A DNA stretch of 64,000 nucleotides. Origin: CAZCJU01 sp964562175 (GTDB lineage: Bacteria > Bacillota > Clostridia > Oscillospirales > CAG-272). Location: positions 1 through 64,000 of the forward strand of contig CAZLRV010000007.1 in the NCBI GenBank assembly GCA_964562175.1. Direction: 5' to 3'. Made by a program: the position numbers and the translations under genes. The number at the start of each line of letters is the position of its first letter. The stretch's first letter is position 1. Of the stretch, positions 16,223 through 25,507 are shown piece after piece. The notes beneath the pieces are model-generated. The model was not told where the DNA came from. It worked only from the letters and a program-made list of their open reading frames with translations, and searched no databases.

Positions 16223-18226
16223 TTATTTGCAGTTTTGGAATACGAAGTTCAAACGACCGTGCGGTGCGGAATCGCCGCTTGTGTACATTTGCTCCATCGT
16301 ATTAACGGTGTCCTTACTGTCTACCCATTTGAATGCGAAATTGATATTGTTGTAATCGGTTATGCCAAGCTCGGAGAGCGGAACGCTTACCATCATCTTG
16401 TTGCCCTCAACACGGTAATTTATCTTTGAGACTTCCTCAAACTTAAATTCCTTGCCCTTTTCGGTGCATTTTGCAAGTGAGGTCTCGCCGTTGCCCGTTG
16501 CCTTGTAGTTTACGATATAATCGTATCCGTACCAACCGGTAGTGTCGTTATCTATGTTTATAAACAGCTGCATCCAAGTCGAATTCGCATCCGGCTCGGT
16601 TATATCTATGGCTTTTCCGTCATCATCCGTTGCACATTCAACATAGAAATAGATATTTTGCGTATCGTAAACTATCTTCATCTTGCTCAGGTCATTTCTG
16701 CCCGACTTATCACTGACCTTTATCTTTCCGAATGTGTTTGCGCTTCTGTTTACCGTATCGCCCATATAATCGGAATAGGTAACGAGAATATCGTTCCATT
16801 GGTCAAAGGAGCCGTTTATGTCTATCTTCTTTCTTGTATTCTGCACAAGCGTCGGTGCGGTGCCTTTATACTTACGGATATTCGATATAAGCTGCATATA
16901 ATAGTTGTCGAAATATCCGCCCTTCATCATTTCAACGTCACGGCTGAATTCCGTTGTACAGCAGTCAACGAACTTTACTCTGTCTATATCGCCGGGTTCT
17001 TGTCTTTGAGCTACCCACTCGTTCCAACCCGTTACCAAAACTACGGGCACGTCGCTCTTTATAGCGGCATCCCATTGGTCTTGGAAATTATAGCCGTACA
17101 GATATGAGTCTGCCGTGATATTCTGTCTGCCGTTTCTGAACGAACGGCCGTGGTCGCTTCTGTTGCCGTATATCGCCGACTCGGAGAAGCATACGGTGCC
17201 GCAGTGCTGAGCCACGGAAACGCTTATAGCCTCCGCCTGTCCCTTATCGTTATAGAATATATCGCTGTCCCAATAATTCTTTTCATTTCTCGACAGCTCT
17301 TTTTCGGTACGTGTGAAGCTCATCCAAGGCCAGCCGTTTACTTCCTTTGTTTCATTGGGCCACTGTGCAACACGGTAGGTAAAGAAATCGGCGTTTTTAC
17401 CGAGTGTCGCTTTCATATCGTCAACATTGCCTATTATAACGGGCTTGCCGTCCATCTTAAACCATGTGTCCTCGTAAAGACCCTTTTTGTAAATGTTGTC
17501 GTACAGCTGTTTTGCCACATTACCGGAGGAGCTATGCGTATAGAACACCACCTGCGGTGCATCATAGCCCTGCTCGTTGAAGCTGCTCAATATACGCATC
17601 ATGCTCTTTGCGTTGTTGAGATAGGGGAAACCGTTCGTAACATCGAAATACAGGAAGTCAACGCCTGCGTTTGTCAGCTCCTCTGCGTGCTTTCTCATTA
17701 CCCATTTATCCGATGAGTAATAATAGCCGTACAGAGGCTCGCCCCAGTGGTGCATTGCTCCCTGCGGACCCCATTCGCTGTAGCTTGCCAGCTTTGCGTT
17801 GTTCTGATTTGCTTCATCGCCGTTTGCGTAGAGTATTTCCGTTATATTAAACGCTCCGCTGTCGCCATGCTCGCCGAGCCAGAGAAAATAGAATATTCCC
17901 ACGGACTTGCTCTCGTCGTATGCCTTTGTTTCCTCAACCTTGGGCAGCTTACGATCGAGGTCATCAGTCGCAACGAGCGGACCGCAATTGAAGTTTTTGT
18001 TGTTTGGGTACTTTACGCCGTCAACCACTATATAGTCACCCTCAACGGTATATGCAGGTGTACCCGCAAAATCATCCGTGCCGGGATCGTTGCTTGTCGG
18101 CGCACCTGTCGTCTGCGAGCTGTCTGTCGCACCCGTATCGTCGGTCTTGTTGTCACCGCAGGAGGAAAGAAATGCGGAGGATATCATCAGCAATGCGAGA
18201 AGTGATGAAATAATTCTTTTTTTCAT
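16223..18226 (-). CDS. GH99/GH71-like lipoprotein with C-terminal CBM9-like domain
   Basis: A 667-residue lipoprotein: signal peptide with lipobox LSSC, then a Thr/Asp-rich linker. A catalytic-like barrel (about residues 100-470) contains GIFYFLWLGEHGD, HHWGEPLYGYYYS, VDFLYFDVTNG and VTGWNEWVAQR. The WNEW motif and tryptophan-rich layout are those of GH99-like (WbsX-type) and GH71/99-related proteins. The C-terminal region from about 480 (IDINGSFDQWNDI to GRLNFVFQNC) resembles a CBM9-like sugar-binding domain. The ATG is set by GAAAGGG. It follows the MsmX-type ATPase gene, suggesting a role in glycan use. Enzyme specificity is not inferable. Confidence 0.75.
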   Translation of the reverse strand: MKKRIISSLLALLMISSAFLSSCGDNKTDDTGATDSSQTTGAPTSNDPGTDDFAGTPAYTVEGDYIVVDGVKYPNNKNFNCGPLVATDDLDRKLPKVEETKAYDESKSVGIFYFLWLGEHGDSGAFNITEILYANGDEANQNNAKLASYSEWGPQGAMHHWGEPLYGYYYSSDKWVMRKHAEELTNAGVDFLYFDVTNGFPYLNNAKSMMRILSSFNEQGYDAPQVVFYTHSSSGNVAKQLYDNIYKKGLYEDTWFKMDGKPVIIGNVDDMKATLGKNADFFTYRVAQWPNETKEVNGWPWMSFTRTEKELSRNEKNYWDSDIFYNDKGQAEAISVSVAQHCGTVCFSESAIYGNRSDHGRSFRNGRQNITADSYLYGYNFQDQWDAAIKSDVPVVLVTGWNEWVAQRQEPGDIDRVKFVDCCTTEFSRDVEMMKGGYFDNYYMQLISNIRKYKGTAPTLVQNTRKKIDINGSFDQWNDILVTYSDYMGDTVNRSANTFGKIKVSDKSGRNDLSKMKIVYDTQNIYFYVECATDDDGKAIDITEPDANSTWMQLFINIDNDTTGWYGYDYIVNYKATGNGETSLAKCTEKGKEFKFEEVSKINYRVEGNKMMVSVPLSELGITDYNNINFAFKWVDSKDTVNTMEQMYTSGDSAPHGRLNFVFQNCK

Positions 18227-18251
18227 AATTTTACCCTTTCGGACAAGAAGG

Positions 18252-18279
18252 GATCCGGAAATAATATTCCGAATCCCAT
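18252..18279 (-). other. Hairpin between msmX and the GH99-like gene
   Basis: GGGAT-TCGGAA pairs with TTCCG-GATCCC, followed by TTCTTG rather than a U-run. It could reduce read-through or stabilise one end of a shared transcript. Confidence 0.5.
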
Positions 18280-18285
18280 CGTTTC

Positions 18286-19398
18286 TCAGTGTATAATGCA
18301 CTCTTCGGTTTCTTTGTCGAATATGTGCATACGTGTAACGTCAATAGCCACCTGTATCTTCTCGCCTGCCTTGGCCTGTGAACGAGGTGATACACGTGCG
18401 ATAAGATTCTGTTCGTCGCTTGACAGATACAGATATATCTCCGCACCCATAAGCTCGGTAACGTCAACGTCTGCGGAAATGGTGGAATCCGCAAACTGTG
18501 TTAAGTACATAGGCTCGTCATGGATACACTCGGGACGAATGCCGGCGATAACTTCCTTGCCGATATAATCCTTAAGTGCGGGATTGGTTGCCTTGTCTGC
18601 GGGAAGCTTCAATGCGTTCTCGCCGAACTTAACGAATACATCCTCGCCTACCTTTTCAAGCTTTGCATCGATAAAGTTCATTTGAGGAGTTCCGATAAAG
18701 CCCGCAACGAATACCTTGTTGGGCTTGTCGTAGAGGTTTTGAGGCGTATCTACCTGCTGGATCTTACCGTCCTTCATAACGACGATTCTCGATGCCATCG
18801 TCATAGCCTCTACCTGGTCATGCGTTACGTATACAAATGTTGTTTCGAGTCTCTTATGAAGCTTTGTAAGCTCTGTTCTCATCGCCGCACGAAGCTTTGC
18901 GTCAAGGTTTGACAAAGGCTCATCCAAAAGGAAGACCTTAGGATTACGAACTATCGCACGTCCGAGTGCAACACGCTGCTTCTGACCACCGGACAATGCC
19001 TTGGGGCGACGATCGAGCAAATGCTCGATATCAAGTATACGAGCCGCCTCTTCAACTCTGCGCTTGATCTCCTCTTTGGGAGTCTTACGGAGCTTCAGAC
19101 CGAACGCCATGTTCTCGAACACCGTCATGTGAGGGTACAGAGCGTAGTTCTGGAACACCATCGCTATATCTCTGTCCTTGGGCGCAACGTCGTTTACGAG
19201 CCTATCACCGATAAAAAGTTCACCCTCGGTAATTTCCTCAAGACCTGCTATCATACGAAGGGTTGTGGATTTACCGCAACCGGAAGGACCGACGAAAACG
19301 ATAAACTCTTTGTCCTTTATTTCAAGACAAAAGTCGGATACCGCAACGACTCCGCCGGGATACTTTTTGTAAATGTGTTTAAGTGATAAGCTTGCCAT
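18286..19398 (-). CDS. msmX: Multi-sugar ABC importer ATPase (MsmX/UgpC type)
   Basis: A 370-residue ATPase of the CUT1 group that powers sugar importers. Walker A is GPSGCGKST, the signature LSGGQKQRVALGRA, Walker B VFLLDEPLSNLD, and the H-loop VYVTHDQVEAMT. The C-terminal OB-fold regulatory domain (about 240-370) contains GIRPECIHDEP. No permease or binding-protein gene adjoins. It is therefore an orphan ATPase, likely shared by several sugar transporters as known for MsmX in Bacillus subtilis. Its promoter is TTTAAA-N17-TATAAT with a leader of about 90 nt. Confidence 0.92.
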   Translation of the reverse strand: MASLSLKHIYKKYPGGVVAVSDFCLEIKDKEFIVFVGPSGCGKSTTLRMIAGLEEITEGELFIGDRLVNDVAPKDRDIAMVFQNYALYPHMTVFENMAFGLKLRKTPKEEIKRRVEEAARILDIEHLLDRRPKALSGGQKQRVALGRAIVRNPKVFLLDEPLSNLDAKLRAAMRTELTKLHKRLETTFVYVTHDQVEAMTMASRIVVMKDGKIQQVDTPQNLYDKPNKVFVAGFIGTPQMNFIDAKLEKVGEDVFVKFGENALKLPADKATNPALKDYIGKEVIAGIRPECIHDEPMYLTQFADSTISADVDVTELMGAEIYLYLSSDEQNLIARVSPRSQAKAGEKIQVAIDVTRMHIFDKETEECIIH

Positions 19399-19496
19399 TA
19401 TTTTCCTCCAAAATTAAATACAATTATAATAGATAAGTGTATCGCTCAGCCGCGACGGCAAGATCGGGTAAAACGAAACGCACTTACACGATGTAT

Positions 19497-19525
19497 ATTA
19501 TAGCAGAAATAAATGAATTTTTAAA
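19497..19525 (-). promoter_or_regulatory. Promoter of msmX
   Basis: TTTAAA, 17 bp, TATAAT on the minus strand. Confidence 0.6.
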
Positions 19526-19639
19526 GAGTTTATTTTCCCAAAATTTCAGTTTATTGTTTGTGTATTATGTACAATAATGCATATGTATCTTTATCCGTGT
19601 AAAAAAAGATTAACATTATTCTCTAATTTATTAGAACGG

Positions 19640-21802
19640 TCATTTTGCCCTTTTCATCGTCAACTCGATACGTTTTTTTGCCTCATCGACTCGCAACACC
19701 CGAACGGTGACATTATCACCGACGCTCAGCACCTCGGACGGATGCTTTATAAACCTGCCGTCCGACATTTGCGATATATGTACAAGCCCGTCAACATGAA
19801 CACCGATATCGACAAACGCCCCGAAATCTATGACGTTACGCACTACGCCGGTCAGCTCCATGCCCTCTCTCAGGTCGGCAATATCAAGCAGATCCTCACG
19901 CAGTATCGGAGGTGCAAAGTCGTTACGTATATCGCGTCCCGGCTTTTGCAATTCCTTTACTATATCGTTTAGCGTCGGCTCACCTATACCGAGCCTCTCG
20001 CACACCTCTGAGGTACCGTCGCTCTTTACCTTATCGCCGAGTTGGGACAGCTTGCCCTCCTTGACATCCTCGTCGGTATATCCGTATTGTTTGAGTAATG
20101 CCCGTGCCGCCTCATACGATTCGGGATGCACGCCCGTATTGTCAAGTATCTCCTCCGAGTCCGGCACACGCAAAAAGCCGGCACACTGCTCGTAAGCCTT
20201 GGCGCCTATTCTCGGAACCTTCAAAAGCTCGGCACGTGAGGTAAATTCGCCGTTTTCCTCTCTGTATTTAACGATATTTTTCGCACTTGTCGCATTTATG
20301 CCGGCGACGTAGGAGAGCAGTGCGTGCGATGCGGTATTCAGATCCACTCCGACTGAGTTTACGCAATACTCGATAACGCCCGTCAATGCCTCGTCAAGCC
20401 TTGCCGGCTTCATATCATGCTGATACTGTCCCACGCCTATCGACTTGGGATCTATCTTCACCAGCTCGGCAAGAGGGTCCTGCAATCTTCTCGCTATAGA
20501 CACCGCACTTCTCTGCGTTACGTCAAAGTCGGGAAATTCCTCTGCCGCAAGCTTGGATGCCGAGTAAACGCTCGCACCCGCCTCACTTACGATAGTATAC
20601 TTACAGCCGCAACCCATATCCTTAAGCAAGCCCGAAATGAATATCTCGCTTTCTTTCGATGCCGTGCCGTTTCCTATGGCAACCACATCGACACCGTAAC
20701 GCTTTATCAGCCCTCTCACGATCTTGTCCGCCTCAGCGTTCTTGTACTCGCTCTTTATCGTCGGAAATATAACTGCCGTATCAAGCACCTTTCCCGTTTT
20801 ATCGACAACGGCAAGCTTACATCCCGTCCTGTAGCCGGGGTCAAGTCCCATAACAGTGCTTCCCTTAAGGGCGGGGGTAAGAAGCAAATGCTTAAGGTTG
20901 TCCGAAAATACTTTTATAGCCCCCTCCGATGCTTTATCGAACATATCTCCGCGCAGCTCTCTTTCTATCGACGGAGCTATGAGTCTTTCATAGCTGTCCC
21001 TGCAGGCTTCTTCGATATATTTTGCCGCCTCGCTGTTTTTCTTTTTTATGAGCATTGACAGTATGCCGTTTATTATAAAATCCGTCGGTGCTTTGACGGT
21101 TACCTTAAGAAAGCCCTCTTTTTCACCGCGGTTCACGGCAAGTACTCTGTGCGGCGGCATACTTTTTACCGCACCGCTGTAGTCATAATACGTTGCGTAT
21201 ACGGAATCCTCTTCCTTTGCCCGAGTGCATTCCAGCATTCCTTTTTCAAATGTATGGTAACGTACCTTTTTACGTATTGCCGCATTGTCGGAAATATCCT
21301 CGGCTATGATATCCAATGCGCCCTTTAGCGCATCCTCCGCACTCGGTACGCCCTTTTCCTCGCTTACGTATTCGGCAGCCGCATCCGGAATGCTCTTTTC
21401 GTAATGCTCGTATTGCTTCTTTATCAACGCCGCCAGCGGCTCGAGTCCCTTTTCACGTGCAACGGAGGCTCTCGTTTTACGCTTCGGCTTAAACGGGCGA
21501 TAAATGTCCTCCACCTCGGCGAGCGTTTGCGCCGCATCGAGTGCTTTGCTTATCGTATCGTTCAGCTTACCCTGCTCATCTATCGAGCCTTTTACCTCGT
21601 CCTTGCGTTTCTGCAAGCTCCTTAAGTAATTTAATCTTTCGTACAGCCCTCTGAGTACCGTATCGTCAAGGCTTCCCGTCACCTCTTTTCGGTAACGTGC
21701 GATAAACGGTATCGTATTGCCCTCGTCTATCATTTCGACCGTCTTTTTGACCTGCTCCGCTTTCAAGCCAAGCTCAGCGGCTAATCTTTCTATTATGTCC
21801 AT
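19640..21802 (-). CDS. tex: Tex family RNA-binding protein
   Basis: A 720-residue conserved cytoplasmic nucleic-acid-binding protein. The Tex N-terminal helical domain carries IPFIARYRKEVTGSLDD. The YqgF/RuvC-like domain contains VMGLDPGYRTGCKLAVVD, and helix-hairpin-helix motifs lie near ATSAKNIVKYREENG. The C-terminal S1 domain holds GMELTGVVRNVIDFGAFVDI. Length is usual for the family. The Bordetella homologue affects transcription of toxin genes; the general role is in RNA metabolism. The ATG lies 29 bp inside the end of the pseudouridine synthase gene, so the two are coupled. Confidence 0.95.
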   Translation of the reverse strand: MDIIERLAAELGLKAEQVKKTVEMIDEGNTIPFIARYRKEVTGSLDDTVLRGLYERLNYLRSLQKRKDEVKGSIDEQGKLNDTISKALDAAQTLAEVEDIYRPFKPKRKTRASVAREKGLEPLAALIKKQYEHYEKSIPDAAAEYVSEEKGVPSAEDALKGALDIIAEDISDNAAIRKKVRYHTFEKGMLECTRAKEEDSVYATYYDYSGAVKSMPPHRVLAVNRGEKEGFLKVTVKAPTDFIINGILSMLIKKKNSEAAKYIEEACRDSYERLIAPSIERELRGDMFDKASEGAIKVFSDNLKHLLLTPALKGSTVMGLDPGYRTGCKLAVVDKTGKVLDTAVIFPTIKSEYKNAEADKIVRGLIKRYGVDVVAIGNGTASKESEIFISGLLKDMGCGCKYTIVSEAGASVYSASKLAAEEFPDFDVTQRSAVSIARRLQDPLAELVKIDPKSIGVGQYQHDMKPARLDEALTGVIEYCVNSVGVDLNTASHALLSYVAGINATSAKNIVKYREENGEFTSRAELLKVPRIGAKAYEQCAGFLRVPDSEEILDNTGVHPESYEAARALLKQYGYTDEDVKEGKLSQLGDKVKSDGTSEVCERLGIGEPTLNDIVKELQKPGRDIRNDFAPPILREDLLDIADLREGMELTGVVRNVIDFGAFVDIGVHVDGLVHISQMSDGRFIKHPSEVLSVGDNVTVRVLRVDEAKKRIELTMKRAK

Positions 21803-22496
21803 TTACAAACAGCTCCTCCTCGTCCTCGGTAAGATAACGCCATTGCCCCTCTTTAAGCGAAGCATCGAGCGATATTCCCCCGAACGATATTCTTTTAAGA
21901 TATATTATTTTGTTTCCGCGTGATGCAAGCATCCGTTTGATCTGATGATATTTTCCCTCGTCAAGTGTTATACGACCCGATACGCCGTCGTGCATTTGTA
22001 CCTCGCACGGGTGTGTCCTGTAGCCGTCCGCAAGCTCTACGCCTGAAGAAAGTGCCGCCACATCGTTTCCCGTCACCTCGTCGGCACATTTAAATTCGTA
22101 CACCTTCTTGACATGGTGCTTCGGTGAAAGCGCATTATGAGTGCTTTCGCCGTCGTTTGTCAAAATCAAGAGTCCGACCGTATCTTTATCAAGTCTTCCG
22201 CAGGGAAAAAGACCCATTCTTTGCAATCGCTCGTCCAACAGCTCCGTAACGGGCTTCTGCCCCGGCTCGTCCGTCGTAGATACGTAGCCGGACGGCTTAT
22301 TCATCATAATGTATATAAACTTTTTATATTCGATGACCTTGTTGTCAAGCTCTATTCTGTCCGCTCTCTCATCTATATGCACGTCGACTTTTTTCACCGT
22401 CGTGCCGTTTACCTTTATTCTGCCGCATCTTGCCGCCTTTGCACATTCGGTGCGCGACATAAGACCGCATGAGGTAAAAAACTTGTCTATTCTCAT
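21774..22496 (-). CDS. RsuA/RluB/E/F family pseudouridine synthase
   Basis: A 240-residue rRNA-modifying enzyme, probably of the RsuA type (16S rRNA). The N-terminal S4 domain (MRIDKFFTSCGLMSRTEC, GRIKVNG) is followed by the catalytic domain. That domain has MMNKPSGYVSTT and GRLDKDTVGLLILTND, where the Asp of RLDKDT is the catalytic residue; the usual E after T is V here. Family motifs YHQIKRMLASRG and ISFGGISLD follow. Which uridine is modified cannot be decided from sequence alone. It sits between a 32-residue membrane peptide gene and tex, overlapping tex by 29 bp. Confidence 0.92.
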   Translation of the reverse strand: MRIDKFFTSCGLMSRTECAKAARCGRIKVNGTTVKKVDVHIDERADRIELDNKVIEYKKFIYIMMNKPSGYVSTTDEPGQKPVTELLDERLQRMGLFPCGRLDKDTVGLLILTNDGESTHNALSPKHHVKKVYEFKCADEVTGNDVAALSSGVELADGYRTHPCEVQMHDGVSGRITLDEGKYHQIKRMLASRGNKIIYLKRISFGGISLDASLKEGQWRYLTEDEEELFVNGHNRKISR

Positions 22497-22497
22497 A

Positions 22498-22596
22498 TCA
22501 AGTGTAGAAGGCGAAAATTACGAATGCGGCGAGAATAAAGCAAACGGTAAGCCCAAGCGTGAAGCCGAGCAGATATTTAAAAGCAAAGCCTTTCAT
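22498..22596 (-). CDS. 32-residue single-pass membrane peptide
   Basis: A short frame encoding MKGFAFKYLLGFTLGL followed by a further hydrophobic run ending AFYT. A positively charged N-terminus (two Lys) and about 25 apolar residues make one membrane helix. The ATG has AAGAGGAAAC 5-10 nt upstream, and the stop codon lies 1 bp before the pseudouridine synthase ATG. Spacing and ribosome binding site support translation. Function is unknown; such peptides often regulate membrane complexes. Confidence 0.55.
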   Translation of the reverse strand: MKGFAFKYLLGFTLGLTVCFILAAFVIFAFYT

Positions 22597-22660
22597 TTTG
22601 TTTCCTCTTAAATTTCAATATTTATTTCGTTTACTTTATTTTCGGCTTTATCGTGCGATA

Positions 22661-24196
22661 TTATTCCGTTATGCCTTTATATACGAAATTAAATCTTCCG
22701 AGCGGACAAACATCGCCGACATCGTAAAAGTCCTCGACCCTTTCATATTTTTTCGTTCCGTCACAGCACTTTATAAGCGCCGTGAATTCGCCGTTTTTCA
22801 CAGCCTCACCGAGCGGTATCTCGTATGCCGCGCCGCTCTTGTCAAAGCGTGTACATTCGGGTGAGTTGATATCGTACATTCTGCTTTGACCCGACATTTC
22901 AAGCATCAGCCCGAGAGTCTGTCCGCTGTGCTTCACGGCATCGTTATTTGTCTTAACGGTGACAAAAAGCTTTCCGTCCCCATGGCTCACCGTGATGCTC
23001 GCTATTGAGTTCACGCCCGTTTTGTTCACATAATGCGTACCCGCTCCGTCGCAGTCACGTTCAAACGTGCCGTCGGAGGTATTGTAAAACACGGCTGTCT
23101 GTCCCTCTTTATGAAGCGGCGTTTTTTCACAACCCTTATACCGTCTGACAAAGGAAACGAGCTGACAAAAATAATTGTCGAAATATCCGCCCCTCATCAT
23201 TTCAATATCACGGCTGTACTCGTAATTTGCGCAATCAACGAACATAATGGGACGTTCGGGAATGCCCTCCCATCTGCCTGCTATCCATTCGTTCCAGCCC
23301 GTGACAAGCACAACGGGCACATCCGCTTCAATGGCACGTTCAAATTGCTCGGCAAAATTATAGCCGTACAGATAAGCGTCCTTATCGGGATCGTTGTGTC
23401 CGTTATGATACGCTCTGCCGCAATTACCGTCCTCGCCGTAAAGTACGGAGTCACCGAAACGAAGCTGAGGATGCTGAGCGACGGAAACATTTATTACCTC
23501 GTCAACACCGTCCTCGTTTTTGAAAACTCTCTGCGGGCGGGTAAAGTCCATCCAAGGCCAGCCGCCGATCTTATCCGGCTCATTCGGCCATTGCGATTTT
23601 TTTATATTGAAGAAGCTCACACACTCCTCGGAGCATTCCTCACGTTTTGCTATTATCAAGGGTCTGCCCTCGTAATAAAACCACGTGTCCTTGCAATACT
23701 CGGGCTTATATATCGTATCGTATATTCTTTGAACCGTATCACCGGATACCGAATTGGTATAAAACATGACTTTAGGTATCTTAAAGCCCTCGTTATGATA
23801 TTCTTCAAGCACACGCATTACTTTTTTTGCATTTTCCTCGTATATGGGTCCGTTTGTCACGTCGAAAAACAAAAAATCAATATCCGCCTGCATGAGCAGC
23901 TTCATATGTTTTCTTATTACCCATTCGTCCTCGGAAAAATAGTAGCCGTAGAACGGCTCGCCCCAATAATGCATCGTACCTATACCGCCCCATACCTCGG
24001 AGGACGGTTTATAGCCGGCATCGGGGTCTGCCGATGTTATTTTGCTTATATCGTACGGCTTATGCCGCCAACCTTTATCGGCACCGCACCACAAAAAATA
24101 AAACATTCCGACATATCTGCCGCCGCGTCTGCCCTCACATTCGGCACTTTGCCGTCCGAGTGCGTCCGTGCATTTCAAGCCATCAAAGCTTTTCAT
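22661..24196 (-). CDS. GH99-like protein without signal peptide
   Basis: A 511-residue paralogue of the lipoprotein at 16223. It shares VGMFYFLWCGADKG, MHYWGEPFYGYYFSEDEW, IDFLFFDVTNG, GGWPWMDFTR and LVTGWNEWIAGRWEG, plus the C-terminal beta-rich part ending GRFNFVYKG. It lacks a signal peptide, so it probably acts on cytoplasmic, imported oligosaccharides while the lipoprotein acts outside (inference). A TTGACA-N17-TATAAT promoter lies 34 bp upstream. No terminator separates it from the small membrane peptide gene 64 bp on, so read-through into the rRNA-modification genes is possible. Confidence 0.75.
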   Translation of the reverse strand: MKSFDGLKCTDALGRQSAECEGRRGGRYVGMFYFLWCGADKGWRHKPYDISKITSADPDAGYKPSSEVWGGIGTMHYWGEPFYGYYFSEDEWVIRKHMKLLMQADIDFLFFDVTNGPIYEENAKKVMRVLEEYHNEGFKIPKVMFYTNSVSGDTVQRIYDTIYKPEYCKDTWFYYEGRPLIIAKREECSEECVSFFNIKKSQWPNEPDKIGGWPWMDFTRPQRVFKNEDGVDEVINVSVAQHPQLRFGDSVLYGEDGNCGRAYHNGHNDPDKDAYLYGYNFAEQFERAIEADVPVVLVTGWNEWIAGRWEGIPERPIMFVDCANYEYSRDIEMMRGGYFDNYFCQLVSFVRRYKGCEKTPLHKEGQTAVFYNTSDGTFERDCDGAGTHYVNKTGVNSIASITVSHGDGKLFVTVKTNNDAVKHSGQTLGLMLEMSGQSRMYDINSPECTRFDKSGAAYEIPLGEAVKNGEFTALIKCCDGTKKYERVEDFYDVGDVCPLGRFNFVYKGITE

Positions 24197-24229
24197 AAAA
24201 AACCTCTCGTTTTAGTGGGTTTGATTTAG

Positions 24230-24258
24230 ATTATACCTTACTTGAGCGAGTTTGTCAA
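24230..24258 (-). promoter_or_regulatory. Promoter of the GH99-like gene
   Basis: TTGACA, 17 bp, TATAAT on the minus strand. Confidence 0.8.
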
Positions 24259-24312
24259 TGCGTTTTAAGTTAATTCGGCAGCCGAAAATATAACTTTTTT
24301 ACTTTCGGTGAC

Positions 24313-24341
24313 TTGACAAAACGAGCGCGGGATATTATAAT
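24313..24341 (+). promoter_or_regulatory. Promoter of pheA
   Basis: TTGACA, 17 bp, TATAAT; transcript leader only about 25 nt, so no room for a T-box. Confidence 0.85.
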
Positions 24342-24371
24342 CTATTTATATTAACCTAAGAGGTCGTTGTG

Positions 24372-25460
24372 ATGAATAAGCTTGAGGAAGCAAGAGAGAT
24401 AATAAATGAGGTCGATGCCGAAATGGCACGCCTTTTCGAAAAAAGAATGGCGGCGGTCAAAGCCGTTGCCGAATATAAGAAGGAAAACGGAATGTCCGTG
24501 CTTGATACCTCACGTGAGGACGAGGTGATACGCAAGGGTGCCATGCGCATATCGGACGAGCTGCTTCGTTCGTACTATGTAATGTATATAAAAAACAATA
24601 TGAGTGTCTCCCGTCTGTACCAACACAGACTGCTTGAGGGTATGCGTGTCGCATACAGCGGCACGGAGGGGGCTTTTGCGCATATTGCATCGGGCAAGCT
24701 GTTTCCATATGCTCAAAGAGTCGGCTACCCCGATTTTCGTGCCGCATACAACGCCGTTGAGGGCGGCGAATGCGATTGTGCCGTCCTGCCGATCGAAAAC
24801 AGCAATAACGGCGAGGTCGGTGCGGTAACGGATCTTATGTTTTCCGGTACTCTGTACATAAACGATGTGTTTGCTCTTGCCGTCGAACAAAGTCTGCTTG
24901 CCAAAAAAGGAACGAAGCTTGACGATATAAAAGAGGTCGTCAGCCATCCGCAGGCACTCGGTCAATGCTCGGAATACATACGCTCGCACGGCTGGTTGAG
25001 CCATGAATACGCAAATACCGCTCTTGCGGCAAAATACGTTGCCGAGTCGGACAGGCGTGACATTGCCGCAATAGCCTCGCATGAAAGTGCGGAAATATTC
25101 TCTCTGGACACACTCGACGAACGCATAAACACAGACAGAACGAACACAACACGCTTTGCGGTATTCTCCCGTTCGGAAAACAGAATGATATCATCACGCA
25201 TGGGCGCTCATTTTATTCTCGTGTTCACGGTCAAGAACGAGGCAGGCTCGCTCGCCCGTGCAATAGATGTAATAGGTAATTACGGCTTTAATATGCGTAC
25301 ACTGCGTTCCCGTCCGATGAAAGAGCTTTTATGGAGCTACTACTTCTATGTCGAATGCGAGGGCAATATACATTCCGAAAACGGCGAGAGGATGATGGCA
25401 GCCCTGTCTCCGCTCTGCGACAAGCTCAAGCTTGTCGGCGCATATGCGCAGAACAACTGA
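24372..25460 (+). CDS. pheA: Bifunctional chorismate mutase/prephenate dehydratase (P-protein)
   Basis: A 362-residue enzyme of phenylalanine synthesis, converting chorismate via prephenate to phenylpyruvate. The AroQ chorismate mutase domain (1-85) has INEVDAEMARLFEKRM and VAEYKKENG. The prephenate dehydratase domain (about 95-270) has AYSGTEGAFAHIA, VLPIENSNNGEVG and the catalytic-region motif NTTRFAV. The ACT regulatory domain (about 285-355) contains AGSLARAIDVIGNYGFNM and RSRPMKELLWSYYFYVE, the ESRP-type phenylalanine-binding site. ATG at the second codon of a GTG-ATG pair is preferred. Confidence 0.95.
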   Translation: MNKLEEAREIINEVDAEMARLFEKRMAAVKAVAEYKKENGMSVLDTSREDEVIRKGAMRISDELLRSYYVMYIKNNMSVSRLYQHRLLEGMRVAYSGTEGAFAHIASGKLFPYAQRVGYPDFRAAYNAVEGGECDCAVLPIENSNNGEVGAVTDLMFSGTLYINDVFALAVEQSLLAKKGTKLDDIKEVVSHPQALGQCSEYIRSHGWLSHEYANTALAAKYVAESDRRDIAAIASHESAEIFSLDTLDERINTDRTNTTRFAVFSRSENRMISSRMGAHFILVFTVKNEAGSLARAIDVIGNYGFNMRTLRSRPMKELLWSYYFYVECEGNIHSENGERMMAALSPLCDKLKLVGAYAQNN

Positions 25461-25465
25461 AAAAT

Positions 25466-25502
25466 AAGGTCAGGCTCGTTTTTTCGGGCTTGACCTTTTT
25501 AT
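25466..25502. terminator. Bidirectional terminator between pheA and the amino acid importer
   Basis: AAGGTCAGGCTCG pairs with CGGGCTTGACCTT (one G-T pair), loop of T's, then TTT. Confidence 0.85.
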
Positions 25503-25507
25503 ATAAA

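Noticed and set aside
16223..18226. Substrate-binding protein for the neighbouring MsmX ATPase
   Set aside because: The lipoprotein signal invites this, but the WNEW-type barrel and its paralogue without signal peptide fit a glycosidase-like family.
18078..18296. Plus-strand frames inside the GH99-like gene and similar mirror frames elsewhere
   Set aside because: They are shadows of well-supported genes on the other strand, lacking binding sites and family motifs.
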